The position numbers and the translations under genes are program-made. This document shows, in pieces, positions 44,172 to 53,800 of a DNA stretch of 64,000 nt. Positions within the stretch are counted from its first letter, which is position 1. The number at the start of each line of letters is the position of its first letter. Source of the stretch: R-RK-3 sp031399085 (GTDB lineage Bacteria > Pseudomonadota > Alphaproteobacteria > Rhizobiales > Rhodomicrobiaceae); NCBI GenBank assembly GCA_031399085.1, contig JANNOQ010000112.1, positions 3,223 to 67,222 of the forward strand, given 5' to 3'. Under the pieces are notes generated by a model. That model had not been told where the DNA came from, did no database searches, and was given only the letters and a program-made list of their open reading frames with translations.

Positions 44172-45518
44172 TCACAAGGACTGACGCAGTGGCCTGAACG
44201 CGGCTCGGAGTTCCGCACTGAAGAGTTCCGGCTGTTCCCACGCCGCGAAGTGACCGCCCTTATCGACCTCGTTCCAGTAGGTGAGCTTGTGGAAACACTG
44301 CTCGCCCCAGCTGCGTGGCGCGCGATAGATTTCGCCGGGAAAGATCGTGACGGCGACCGGTACTTTCGGGATGTCGAAGGCGTTGAAGGGGCCGCCTCCG
44401 CCCTGCGCGGCGTCCCAATAGGAGCGCGACGAAGAGGTGCCGGTGTTCGTCAACCAGTAGAGCGTGACGTCGTCGAGGATCTCGTCGCGCGTCAGCACTC
44501 GCTCCGGCTCGCCGCCGCTATGCGTCCATTCGGTGAACTTGTCATAGAAGAAGGCAAGCATCCCCACGGGCGAATCCGCCAGACTATAGCCAAGCGTCTG
44601 AGGGCGGGTGTTCATCATCTCTGCGTAGCCGAAGCCCTTCCGGTAGAAATAGTCGAGCCTGGCGAACGCCGCCTTCTCAACGTCGGAGAAGCTTTCCGGC
44701 GCCGGATCGCGGTTGCGAATGAGCCTCAAGACGCTGGCGGGCACGGTGCCGGGCATGTTGATGTGGATGCCCATGAGACCCGCAGGAGCCTGAACCGCCA
44801 TCACTTCCGAGATGATCGCGCCCCAGTCGCCGCCCTGAGACACATAGCTCGTGTAGTCCAGGCGCTGCATCAGCTTGTCCCACGCGCGGGCGACGCGATC
44901 GGGACCCCAGGTGGTGTCCTGTGGCTTGCCCGAGAAACCGTAGCCTGGGTATGTGGGAAGAACGAGGTGGAAGGCGTCTTCGGCACGTCCGCCGTGGGCC
45001 GTGGGATCTGTCAGCGGGCCGATGACCTTCAGAAGCTCCAGCGGCGAGCCGGGCCAGCCATGGGTCATGATCAACGGCATTGCATTGGCATGCTTTGAGC
45101 GGACGTGGATGAACTGGATGTCGAGCCCGTCGATCTCGGTGATGAACTGCGGCAGGGCATTGAACTTCGCCTCGGCCTTGCGCCAGTCGTAGTCCGTCCC
45201 CCAGTAGCGCACGAGTGGCTGAAGCTTCGCCAACTGAACACCTTGCGAAAAATCGTTCACGTTCTCCCGCTCGGGCCACCGTGTGGCAGCGATCCGACGG
45301 CGCAGGTCGACGAGCGCCTCTTCCGGAACGTGGACGGCGAACGGGCGGATTTCGTCGGCTTGGGTCGTTCCCATCGGCGAAGCTCCATGGTTTGATGGTT
45401 GGCCACGAAGCGCGTCGCCGGCTGCAGCCAGATGCGTGGAAAGCATGCTGACGGCGCCCGCTGCTGCCGAAATGGCTAAAAAGCTTCGCCGGTTGTGTGA
45501 TGATCCAGTGTCGGACAT
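44172..45518 (-). CDS. Tat-exported epoxide hydrolase EH2
   Basis: The ATG at 45518 is seven bases from AAGGAG, so it is preferred over the ATG at 45524. 448 residues. Tat signal SHNRRSFLAISAAAGAVSM, a linker (QPSNHGASPMG), the EHN domain (IRPFAVHVPEEALVDLRRRI), oxyanion loop MTHGWPGSPLELLKVIGPL, nucleophile elbow QGGDWGAIISEVMAVQ and His in DKGGHFAAWEQPE. All catalytic residues are present. It is the first gene of the five-gene run down to 40060. Upstream are two nested palindromes shared with EH3. Confidence 0.94.
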   Translation of the reverse strand: MSDTGSSHNRRSFLAISAAAGAVSMLSTHLAAAGDALRGQPSNHGASPMGTTQADEIRPFAVHVPEEALVDLRRRIAATRWPERENVNDFSQGVQLAKLQPLVRYWGTDYDWRKAEAKFNALPQFITEIDGLDIQFIHVRSKHANAMPLIMTHGWPGSPLELLKVIGPLTDPTAHGGRAEDAFHLVLPTYPGYGFSGKPQDTTWGPDRVARAWDKLMQRLDYTSYVSQGGDWGAIISEVMAVQAPAGLMGIHINMPGTVPASVLRLIRNRDPAPESFSDVEKAAFARLDYFYRKGFGYAEMMNTRPQTLGYSLADSPVGMLAFFYDKFTEWTHSGGEPERVLTRDEILDDVTLYWLTNTGTSSSRSYWDAAQGGGGPFNAFDIPKVPVAVTIFPGEIYRAPRSWGEQCFHKLTYWNEVDKGGHFAAWEQPELFSAELRAAFRPLRQSL

Positions 45519-45628
45519 AATCATTCTCCTTGCTAGAATGGGCTAGCGGCGGGTGATTGCTTAAAGTAGACTTGGTGACAATTCTGCCAACTTTCGATCC
45601 TGAAGATAATCCAAGATAAGCTTCAGGC

Positions 45629-45668
45629 CAATTGTACGTACAATTGCCTCGCTCATACCTTGGTATGA
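45629..45668. promoter_or_regulatory. Double palindrome upstream of EH2
   Basis: Two sites 6 bases apart: a perfect 18-bp palindrome CAATTGTACGTACAATTG (45629-45646) and the island palindrome TCATACC-TT-GGTATGA (45653-45668, perfect 7-bp arms). They lie 110-150 bases before the EH2 ATG. The same pair at the same spacing precedes EH3. The intervening leader (45519-45628) holds no gene. Confidence 0.7.
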
Positions 45669-45834
45669 ACCGATACATTGCAGCACATTCATCTCCCGTG
45701 TTTCGATCAGGCGCTTCATGCGGTGGAAAGACGGCACGCACGGGATGCGCGCGCCGTCGGGTTTCAGATCTTTCGCGGGATGGATGGCTGCATGTGGTGG
45801 AGAGGCGGCGCACAACATGCGTGCGCCCCTGATT

Positions 45835-47175
45835 TCAGATGGATTGACGCAAGGATCTGAACCCGGCACGCACCTCGGACGTGAGCAACGCCGGCTGTTC
45901 AAATGCCACGAAGTGGCCGCCCTTGGGGAGCTTGTTGTAATGGATGAGCTTGGGATAGGCCCGCTCCGCCCAACTCCTGGGCACCTGATAAAGCTCGTCC
46001 GGAAAGGCGCTCACGGCAATCGGGATTTTGACGCCCATAGGGACGAAGAAGGCAAGCTTGTTCTCCCAATAGAGGCGAGCCCCGGAAATCGCCGTGTTGG
46101 TCAGCCAGGCGATGGTGATGTTGTCGAGAATGTCGTCGCGCGTGAGCCCTTCGGTCTCCCCGTCGAAGACGCGGGCGATGAGTTCGTAACTCTTGATGTC
46201 GTGGTCGAGGAACCAGGCGGCGAGCCCGATTGGCGAATCCGCAATAGCGTAAAGCGTCTGCGGGCGGCCTCCCATTTGCTGGGCATAAGCCAGGCCGTGG
46301 GTGAAGAAGAGGTCGAGCCGTTCGAACGCGTATTTCTCGTCGGCCGAGAGACCGGACGGCGGGGTGTGACTGGGAAGCGCCTGCCAAATTTCGGCCGGTA
46401 CGGCGGAAGGCATGTTGGTGTGGATGCCGAGCAGTTCCGGCGCGGCCTGCACGCCCATCTGCTCCGTGACGACCGCCTCCCAATCGCCGCCTTGCGCCAC
46501 AAAGCGCGTATATCCGAGGCGCTTCATCAGCAGGGTCCAGGCACGTGCGATACGGCTGGGGTCCCAGCCGGTCGCGGTCGGCTTGCCCGAATGGCCGTAG
46601 CCCGGCATCGACGGGATCACCACGTCGAACGCGTCGGATGCACTCCCGCCATGCGCGGTGGGATCGGTCAGCGGACCGATGATCTTCAGCTGCTCGACAA
46701 CCGAGCCGGGCCATCCATGCGTGACGATGAGCGGCAGCGCATTTTCATGTTTCGAACGAACGTGGATGAAGTGAATGTCGAGCCCGTCGATCTCGGTAAT
46801 GAAGTTCGGCAGGGCTTTCAGTTTCGCCTCGCATTTGCGCCAATCGTACTCTGTCGACCAATAGCTCGCGAGTTTCTGCATCGTCGCGAACTGGACGCCC
46901 TGCGATGCATCGGTGACAGTCTCACGTTCGGGCCACTGGGTCGCCGCGATGCGCCGGCGGAGGTCGACGAGTTGCTCTTCTGGAGTGTTGATGGTGAAGG
47001 GGCGGATGGCGTCGGTTTTTGTCGTGCCCATCGGTAAATCTCCTTGGTTCGATGGTTGGCTGCGAATTGCCTCGCTTGCTGCGGCCAGATGAGTGGGGAG
47101 CACGCTGGCGGCGCCAGCGGCTGCTGAGATGGCGAGAAAGCTGCGCCGGCTGGGCGATGACCCCGTGGCGGACAT
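45835..47175 (-). CDS. Tat-exported epoxide hydrolase EH3
   Basis: 446 residues; the ATG follows AAGGAGA. Tat signal SPSRRSFLAISAAAGAASVL, EHN domain (IRPFTINTPEEQLVDLRRRI), oxyanion loop VTHGWPGSVVEQLKIIGPL, elbow QGGDWEAVVTEQMGVQ and His in PKGGHFVAFEQPA. The elbow reads GDWE where EH1 and EH2 have GDWG; the larger side chain beside the nucleophile may alter the active site. It is separated from EH2 by 316 bases that include EH2's own promoter region, so it may form a separate transcript. Confidence 0.93.
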   Translation of the reverse strand: MSATGSSPSRRSFLAISAAAGAASVLPTHLAAASEAIRSQPSNQGDLPMGTTKTDAIRPFTINTPEEQLVDLRRRIAATQWPERETVTDASQGVQFATMQKLASYWSTEYDWRKCEAKLKALPNFITEIDGLDIHFIHVRSKHENALPLIVTHGWPGSVVEQLKIIGPLTDPTAHGGSASDAFDVVIPSMPGYGHSGKPTATGWDPSRIARAWTLLMKRLGYTRFVAQGGDWEAVVTEQMGVQAAPELLGIHTNMPSAVPAEIWQALPSHTPPSGLSADEKYAFERLDLFFTHGLAYAQQMGGRPQTLYAIADSPIGLAAWFLDHDIKSYELIARVFDGETEGLTRDDILDNITIAWLTNTAISGARLYWENKLAFFVPMGVKIPIAVSAFPDELYQVPRSWAERAYPKLIHYNKLPKGGHFVAFEQPALLTSEVRAGFRSLRQSI

Positions 47176-47290
47176 GGGTCTTCTCCTTGGTGGAATGAGA
47201 GCTAGTGGCGGGTGATTGGCTTTAGGTAGCCCTGATGCGATCCGTCAGCCAGCTTGCGATCCTAAGAATGATCAAAGCGGCGCTTCAGGC

Positions 47291-47330
47291 CAATCGCACG
47301 TATGATTGGCTGGCTCACACCTTGGTATGA
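47291..47330. promoter_or_regulatory. Double palindrome upstream of EH3, facing the MASE4 kinase
   Basis: CAATCGCACGTATGATTG (47291-47308, imperfect) and TCACACCTTGGTATGA (47315-47330, one mismatch from a perfect dyad) repeat the EH2 arrangement at identical spacing. The site lies 139 bases before EH3 (minus) and 193 before the divergent MASE4 kinase (plus), so it could serve both. Confidence 0.68.
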
Positions 47331-47523
47331 ACCGATGCGTGGGTGCAGCATTTCGTTCAGGTTCGACGGCTTCACGCGCGGACCGAAACTGCTACCCTTC
47401 CGTGCTCGTTGTTGCTCGAAGGCGCCAGTGCTAGCATGGCTGCGACCTGAGACCGGCAGCTTGTGACACGCCGCATGCGATGTGTTTCGCGCCGCGTGTT
47501 GCATCGGGTGGGAAGCGCATTCC

Positions 47524-49200
47524 ATGCAAAAAGCAGCCGCGACTGTCACCGAGGACGATTTTTTCGTCGTCTCTAGCTTGCCGCCAAGTCCGGCGCAAAA
47601 GCGGCTGGCTCTTGTTTTTGTGCTCGGCATATTGGTCGTTTGTGTCTTGATTGTTGCGGGTCCGCTGTCGGGCGTTCATCTGAGCCGGGTCGACGCCTTC
47701 GTCCCGGCTTATGCGACGGCGCTGTTCGTGAACGATACGATCACCGCGATCCTCCTATACGCTCAGTTCTCCATCCGGCGCTCGCGTGCCAGCCTCGTGA
47801 TCGCGAGTGGATATCTCTTCACGGCGCTTATCCTGATCCCCTGGATCCTGGTGTTTCCGGGCGTGTTTGCACCAAACGGCCTCATGGGTGGGATGCAGAG
47901 TACGTCATGGCTCTACTTTTTCCAGCATGCTGGTTTTCCTCTGTTCGTGATTGCCTATGCATTTTTGAAGGATGCAGATCCCGCCAAGCACTTCTGGCAC
48001 GGCACGGTGCGTGCGGAGATTACCCTGAGCGTCGCCTTGACGGCAGCCATCGTCGCTGCAGCGGCATTTTTCTTCATTTCGGGCGAATCGCTCCTGCCGC
48101 GCGTGACGCTCGATTCCACACATCTTAGCCCGCTGTGGCCCTATGTCGGGGGCCCCATCGCGTTGCTAAGTCTTTCCGCTCTCATCATGCTCTGGATCCG
48201 CCGGCGCTCAATGCTCGATCTTTGGCTGATGGTCGTAATGTGCTTATTCTCGATAGAGATTCCTCTGAGCTACTACCCTGATCCGGTCCGCTTCAGCGTT
48301 GGCTGGTATACTGTGCGGGTGATTGGATTCATATCGAGCAGCCTCGTTCTGATCGTCCTGCTTTACGAGATAACAACGCTTTATGCGCGGCTGCTTCACG
48401 CGATCCGGGCCCAACGTCGCGAACGCGAGGCACGGCTGATTACCGGCGATGCGGTCGCCGCCACGATTGCCCACGAAATCAAGCAGCCGCTGTCTGCGAT
48501 GATAACGCATGCCGACGCAGGCTTGCGCTTTCTTAATCGCAGGGAGCCCGATCTGGACGAAGCGAAGGAAGCATTCAAGCAGATCACCGCCGACGGCCAT
48601 CGCACTGGAGCGGTGATCGAAAATATTCGGACGACCTTTAAGAAGGGAGACCGGACCAGAGCGTTACTGGACCTCAACGGTCTCATAACGGAAACCCTCG
48701 CGCTGGCAGGAGGGGATCTGAAGAAGCACCGGATATCGGTCGAAACCGAGCTGGATGAACACCTGCCACAGGTGATCGGCGATCGAATCCAGCTTCAGCA
48801 GGTGCTTGTAAATCTGATCACAAATGCGATCGATTCCATGTGCGACGTTGGTGGATCGCGAGTCCTGTCTGTCAAATCCCAGATCCAAGAGGACCGCGCC
48901 GTTAGGATATCTATTGCGGACACCGGGGCTGGAGTTGGGCCGCAGGACATCGAGCGGATATTCAACCCACTCTTCACGACAAAAACCAATGGCATGGGGA
49001 TGGGGCTGGCGATCTGCCGGTCGCTCATTGAAGCCCACCATGGCCGGCTGTGGGCTGCTCCAAACACGCCCCGCGGCACCATATTTCATTTCTGCGCGGC
49101 TCAAAGCAACGCGGAAAAGTTTCGCGGCCCGGAAGGTCAAAGACCGATGGCGGAACTCCGCCGCGCCAAGGGCGACGGCCTGCCGAGCAGCGCGACTTAG
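47524..49200 (+). CDS. MASE4 sensor histidine kinase
   Basis: ATG 47524 (GGGAAG upstream) gives 558 residues. Seven or so membrane segments (about residues 27-285) form a MASE4-like sensor module (DAFVPAYATALFVNDTITAI, YLFTALILIPWILVFPGVF). A HisKA domain follows (H317 in IAHEIKQPLSAM), then an ATPase domain (LVNLITNAIDSM, ADTGAGVG, NGMGMGLAICRSLIEAH). HEIKQPL kinases of this kind pair with FixJ-type regulators. Its stop overlaps, by four bases on the opposite strand, the end of the receiver gene at 49197. It is divergent from EH3 across the shared palindromes. Confidence 0.94.
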   Translation: MQKAAATVTEDDFFVVSSLPPSPAQKRLALVFVLGILVVCVLIVAGPLSGVHLSRVDAFVPAYATALFVNDTITAILLYAQFSIRRSRASLVIASGYLFTALILIPWILVFPGVFAPNGLMGGMQSTSWLYFFQHAGFPLFVIAYAFLKDADPAKHFWHGTVRAEITLSVALTAAIVAAAAFFFISGESLLPRVTLDSTHLSPLWPYVGGPIALLSLSALIMLWIRRRSMLDLWLMVVMCLFSIEIPLSYYPDPVRFSVGWYTVRVIGFISSSLVLIVLLYEITTLYARLLHAIRAQRREREARLITGDAVAATIAHEIKQPLSAMITHADAGLRFLNRREPDLDEAKEAFKQITADGHRTGAVIENIRTTFKKGDRTRALLDLNGLITETLALAGGDLKKHRISVETELDEHLPQVIGDRIQLQQVLVNLITNAIDSMCDVGGSRVLSVKSQIQEDRAVRISIADTGAGVGPQDIERIFNPLFTTKTNGMGMGLAICRSLIEAHHGRLWAAPNTPRGTIFHFCAAQSNAEKFRGPEGQRPMAELRRAKGDGLPSSAT

Positions 49201-49565
49201 GTCTTCAACGCCCTTTCGATGCAGCCGATAAGTGTATCCCCGTCAAACGGTTTCCGGAGGAAGTAAACGGCGCCACTCGCGAGAGCCCTTTCTTCAAGGC
49301 CCGGCTCATAGTGTGCCGTGATCATGATCACTGGCATCGCGAATTGGCGTGCCACAAGATGCTGTTTGAGTTCGAGGCCGCTCATTCCCGGCATCTGAAG
49401 GTCCGTAATGATGCATGCAAAGCTCGGCACCATTCCGCATCCAAGGAAGGCCTCGGCCGATTCGAAGCCGCGCGCATTATATCCTGCGGATCGAACGAGC
49501 CCAACAACGGCGCTCAGCATAGACTTATCGTCGTCAATAATCGAGATTGATGGTGCCGCTGGCAA
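49197..49565 (-). CDS. Single-domain response regulator
   Basis: 122 residues comprising only a receiver: acidic pair in ISIIDDDKSMLSAVVGL, phospho-acceptor Asp in CIITDLQMPGMSGLELKQHL, Thr/Ser switch MITAHYE and Lys in YFLRKPFDGDTL. No output domain, so it acts by protein contact or as a phosphate relay or sink. It follows the FixJ-type gene at 49671 in the same direction and is convergent with the MASE4 kinase. A palindrome (49644-49659) lies 78 bases before its ATG. Confidence 0.92.
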   Translation of the reverse strand: MPAAPSISIIDDDKSMLSAVVGLVRSAGYNARGFESAEAFLGCGMVPSFACIITDLQMPGMSGLELKQHLVARQFAMPVIMITAHYEPGLEERALASGAVYFLRKPFDGDTLIGCIERALKT

Positions 49566-49643
49566 CCGGTGTTTCTTTCTGTAAGTTGGCCGCGAATATG
49601 CGGCTGTCAGGGGCAGCTTCGCACCAGCGCGAAGGCTTGAGAA

Positions 49644-49659
49644 TCATACCCAGGTATTA
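49644..49659. promoter_or_regulatory. Island palindrome, copy upstream of receiver 49565
   Basis: TCATACCCAGGTATTA has perfect ATACC/GGTAT arms around CA. It lies in the 105-base gap between the FixJ-type gene and the receiver gene, 78 bases before the latter. Confidence 0.6.
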
Positions 49660-49670
49660 GCTCCCACATT

Positions 49671-50300
49671 TTAAGGAGATTTTGGCTTCAGCTTGTCCGC
49701 CATGCGCACAAGGTCGGCGAATGTCCGCGCGCCCATTTTCCGCATTGCCGCTCCGCGATGGATCTTTACGGTAATTTCACTGACCCCAACGTCTGCGGCA
49801 ACCTGTTTGTTCATCTTGCCTGAGGTTACAAGCATCATCACCTGTTGCTCGCGCGGGGACAGGGCCAGGAAAAGATCACGAATGCGGTCAACGTCTCCGT
49901 CGGCCGCGCGGCGCCTGCGATCCCGCTCCATGGCCGCCGTGACCGCGTCGAGCAGGTCCTGGTCGCGGAAGGGCTTGGATAGGAAGTCAACCGCGCCAGC
50001 CTTCATGGCTCGCACAGACATTTGGATGTCGCCATGGCCCGTGACTAGGATCACTGGAAGATGAATGCCGAGTTGGGCCAGCTGCGACTGGAAATCCAGC
50101 CCGCTGATACCTGGAAGACGAACATCGAGCACCAGACATCCGGCAAGGTCGCCCCGGCCCGCCTCGAGAAATTCTAGCGCCGAAGCATAGGTGAGAGTCT
50201 TCAAACCGATGGAACGGCAAAGTCTGTCGACCGCGTGACGAAGGGATTCATCGTCATCGACAATGTGAACAATCGATTTCTCGATCGTCTCTTGCGCCAT
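49671..50300 (-). CDS. FixJ/StyR-type response regulator
   Basis: 209 residues. The receiver has acidic pair SIVHIVDDDESLRHAVDRLC, acceptor Asp in CLVLDVRLPGISGLDFQ, and Lys in VDFLSKPFRDQDLLDAVTAA. The linker is charged. The LuxR/GerE HTH (LSPREQQVMMLVTSGKMNKQ, VAADVGVSEITVKIHRGAAM) ends in MGARTFADLVRMADKLK. Family members such as StyR, TodT and FixJ activate catabolic or respiratory genes at short dyads when phosphorylated by a HEINQPL kinase. Candidate partners are the MASE4 kinase and the hybrid kinase at 50880. A palindrome lies 63 bases before the ATG. Confidence 0.94.
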   Translation of the reverse strand: MAQETIEKSIVHIVDDDESLRHAVDRLCRSIGLKTLTYASALEFLEAGRGDLAGCLVLDVRLPGISGLDFQSQLAQLGIHLPVILVTGHGDIQMSVRAMKAGAVDFLSKPFRDQDLLDAVTAAMERDRRRRAADGDVDRIRDLFLALSPREQQVMMLVTSGKMNKQVAADVGVSEITVKIHRGAAMRKMGARTFADLVRMADKLKPKSP

Positions 50301-50879
50301 GTGAACGCTTCCTGCACGGGAATTCCGCTGTACATCAATATCACACCACCACCCGGGCCAGGATCAAACCAAGGTATAGGTCGACCATACAATGATAGGT
50401 GGCTGCTGGTGCGGTCATGATAATCTCCCAGACACTCTCCCACCGCCAACAACGTGCTCAGGGTTGACGTTAACTCCGTGATTTCGCGCGGTTTCCCCAT
50501 TAGCTCGGCAGGCAGGCCGTAAAGCTGATCTCGATAAGCTGGTGAAGGAACGCTAGGCGCCTCGTTCCGACGATCGTGCTGGCGCACTGCGGGCGCTCGG
50601 TCCCATACGCTGGCTTGCGCACCGATGCCGCCACGCACCGCTTGATGACCTACGTCATCCTCGAAGCCATCGCTCTCGCCGACGACAACCGCAATCATCG
50701 CCCGCGACGGCGCGACGATCGGTTATGTCGAGGAGGGCAAGCTGGCGGAGCTGGAACAGCATGGCCGCCTAAGAGCCAGCTTATGTGCTATCCAGGTCAA
50801 ACTGGACCGATGCGCACGCATCCGGCACGATGGTGACCGCAGGAGGAGCAGGCGCGATACTCCTTGCCAAAAACGATCT
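50301..50879. other. Decayed intergenic between kinase and FixJ genes
   Basis: About 580 bases. Besides the palindrome near 50364 there is only broken coding-like sequence, for example DGATIGYVEEGKLAELEQHG (about 50713-50772) without start or clear family. It may be an old gene remnant. Confidence 0.4.
50364..50379. promoter_or_regulatory. Island palindrome, copy upstream of FixJ-type gene
   Basis: TCAAACCAAGGTATAG carries AAACC and GGTAT arms around AA, one arm position off the consensus. It sits 63 bases before the ATG of the regulator, suggesting autoregulation. Confidence 0.55.
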
Positions 50880-53800
50880 TCAGTGTGGTGAGGCAAAGGG
50901 CACAGTGAAGTAGAAAACCGCGCCATGGGGCAGCCGGGACGACGCCCTGAGGCGCCCACGATGTGCCTCCACGATCGACCTGCATATTGAAAGCCCCATC
51001 CCCATCCCGCTTGTCTTTGTTGTAAACAATGGATCGAAAATGCGATCTATCATTGCCGTGTCCAATCCGGTTCCGACATCTTCGACTGAAATAATCGCTT
51101 CATCGTTCTCGCTGGACTTTGAGCATATGCGCAACACCCGGGGGCGGTCCGTTACATCGCTCATGGCCTCGATTCCATTGCGGATGAGATTGAGCAGCAC
51201 TTGTTGCAACTGGACCCGGTCGCCATAAACCGGCCTACTCTCGCGAAACAGATCAAGATGAAGCACAATTCCGGCCCGCTCCAATTCGCTACGCAGAAGG
51301 ACCAATACCTCGCGAATGGCATCATTGAGGTCGACGTCGACCAAATCCAAGCCGGACTTTTGCGCGAGCGCTCTTAGACCCTTGACTACATTGGCAGCTC
51401 GCTGTCCGTCGAGCGCAAGGCGTGAAATTGCGTCCCGCGCTTCTACAAGGTCGGGTTCATCCCGGTTGAGCCAACGCAGGCAAGCCTCCGCGTTTGTGAC
51501 CACAGCCGCTAACGGCTGATTGATCTCGTGAACGATCGAACCCGCAAGTTCACCCATCATTCTCAGTCGTGAAGCCCGGGCGAGTTCTGCTTGCGCATCC
51601 CTTAACGCCTCTTCGGCGTACCTGCGTTCGGTGATGTCCATTATCGTTCCTACGAATTCCAAATTGCCGGACTCGTTGACGCTGGGATGACCTGTGGTCT
51701 GGGCATGCGTGATAGATCCATCAGGCATGGGTATGCGGTATTCGTACTTAAATACAGTTTTGTCGCGCGAAGCCTGGGCGAGGACTTGCTCGATCAAGGG
51801 ACGATCCTCGGGATGGACGCTCGCCAGATATCTCTCGTATGTGGGCTGCTCGATAGCCGTATCGATACCGAGGATGCGGAAATTCTCGGCCGACCCTTCA
51901 ACCAAACCCGTTTGAACGTCCCAACGCCAGCTCCCAGTGCGGCTGATACGTTGGCCCTCTGCGAGCGATGCCTCGCTTGCACGGAGTGCCTCTTCAACTC
52001 TCTTGCGTTCTAAGTTTTCTTGAACAAGATCGGCATAAAGCCGCGCGTTCTCAAGCGAGATTGCTGCTTGCGAAGCGAGCAGTTCCAGCACGGCAATTCG
52101 CCGCAGCGTAAATATTCCTGGCGCCAGATTGTTTTCGAGATAGATGATCCCGATCAGCTCGGTCTGTTTCACGAGGGGTAGGCAAAGAACGGATCGCGGG
52201 CCGCGGCGCCGCACATACTTGTCCTCCATAAACGGATTTGAGCGCTGCGCGTCGTCCAGGATCACACTTTCGCGCGTCCGCATCACAGTCTGCAGCAAGC
52301 TTTCCGGCAGATCGGCCGGCGTCGCATCAGCTTGTCGAAGCAGGACCTCAACTCGATCTGGGCCAGTTTCGGCCTCCGCCTCGATTTGCAGCGTGTTGCC
52401 GCGGAGAAGAACAAGAACGCCCCGCTGCGCGCCCGCGTGCTCGACCGCGATGGTCATCAACGTTTCAATGAGTTTGTCGAGAACGATCTCGCCCAACACG
52501 GCTTGCGATGCCTTGACCACCGCGGCGACGTCGATTTGCTCGATAGAGGCTCCGCTGATGCTGGTCAGCAAAGGCGACGCGGACGTTTCCCGGAGCTGCG
52601 GATAGTTCTGTTCAAGCTGCCGTACCTTACCAACGGCACCCCAACGCAAGTAGCAGTGGCGAGAGTTCTTCAGATAAGCATATGCGACCGTTTCGAATCC
52701 GCGCATCTCGTAAAATCGGGCGGCAAGTTCGTTGGCGATTGCCTCGTTTTGTATGAAGCCACTATTACGCGCTTGATTGATTGACTGCTCGTAAAGGCGC
52801 ATGGCCTCCTGATCACGGCGCTCTATTCGGGCGATTTCAGCCAATACCAACGTGTACTTATCGAGAAAAGTCTCGGGGCATGCCTCAGCCCATTCCCTTA
52901 GCTGGTCCAGGTGCTGGTGGAGCGCCTCGTGTTGCTTGAGCTGATTTTCGGACCCTTCGCCTTCATAAAGGGCGGCTATAGTGAGTGCGTCGTAGTAGCG
53001 AAAGTTTACCGATTGGATGAATGCTTCAGATGCCCAAAGCCGTTCTTTGGCTTGCTGGGCAGCGGCGCGAGCGGCCTCAAAGTCTCCGGACATAAACCGT
53101 GCTTGAAGCTTGAGAATCCAATACCAGCAAACCAGAGTTGGCATGCGATCATCCGTCAGACGTGCCTCGAATGCCTCCTCGTCGACCTTGTTCGCCTCTG
53201 AGCCGGGTTGCGGCGTACTTACTCCACGTAGATTCTGGATCAACGATCGTTGGCAAATGATGATGTCGACAGCATCCTGAAACTTCACCTGCCGTGTGAA
53301 TTCGAGGCTTCTTTCGGATTCAGAGAAAACGTCATCGAGCTGGGCGCCTTGCAGCAGGAGATCGGTGATCAGACGGAACGCGCTGTAGCAAGCATAGGAT
53401 TGGTCGCCAGTTTCTATCGCCGCGCGAAACGCGAGACGTATGTAATCAACCGCGGTTTGGATTGGCCGGGCCCATACGCAAGCGACTTCCATGGCGAAAT
53501 ACGAACTTGCTCCGATAAAACGGTGCTTTTCCGCCAGCTTGCGCGCTAGCGTTGCAAACTGAAAACCATCCTCGTAGCGGTGGAATACCGGTCCCAAGAT
53601 TTGCGCAAGGCCGGAGTAAAAATGCGTGGACGTCTCGCTTACACCATGCGCAAGGCTGATGCTCGCTGCGCGGCAGACAAGTGTATAGAACAAGTTGCTG
53701 TTGATGAAGACAGCAGGCCCACGAAGCGCACTGAAAATGCGCAAAACGGCCTGCTTCTCGGGGTCGGTCATGAGGGGCAGGTCGATAAGACTCTCGATCG

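Noticed and set aside
44677..45813. Alternative minus-strand frame over EH2 and its leader
   Set aside because: The residues are Arg/Pro/Ala-rich out-of-frame translation of EH2; the upstream section lies in the promoter region shared with EH3.
45718..47037. Long plus-strand open frame opposite EH3
   Set aside because: It is the antisense shadow of the EH3 coding sequence; the minus-strand protein is a complete epoxide hydrolase.
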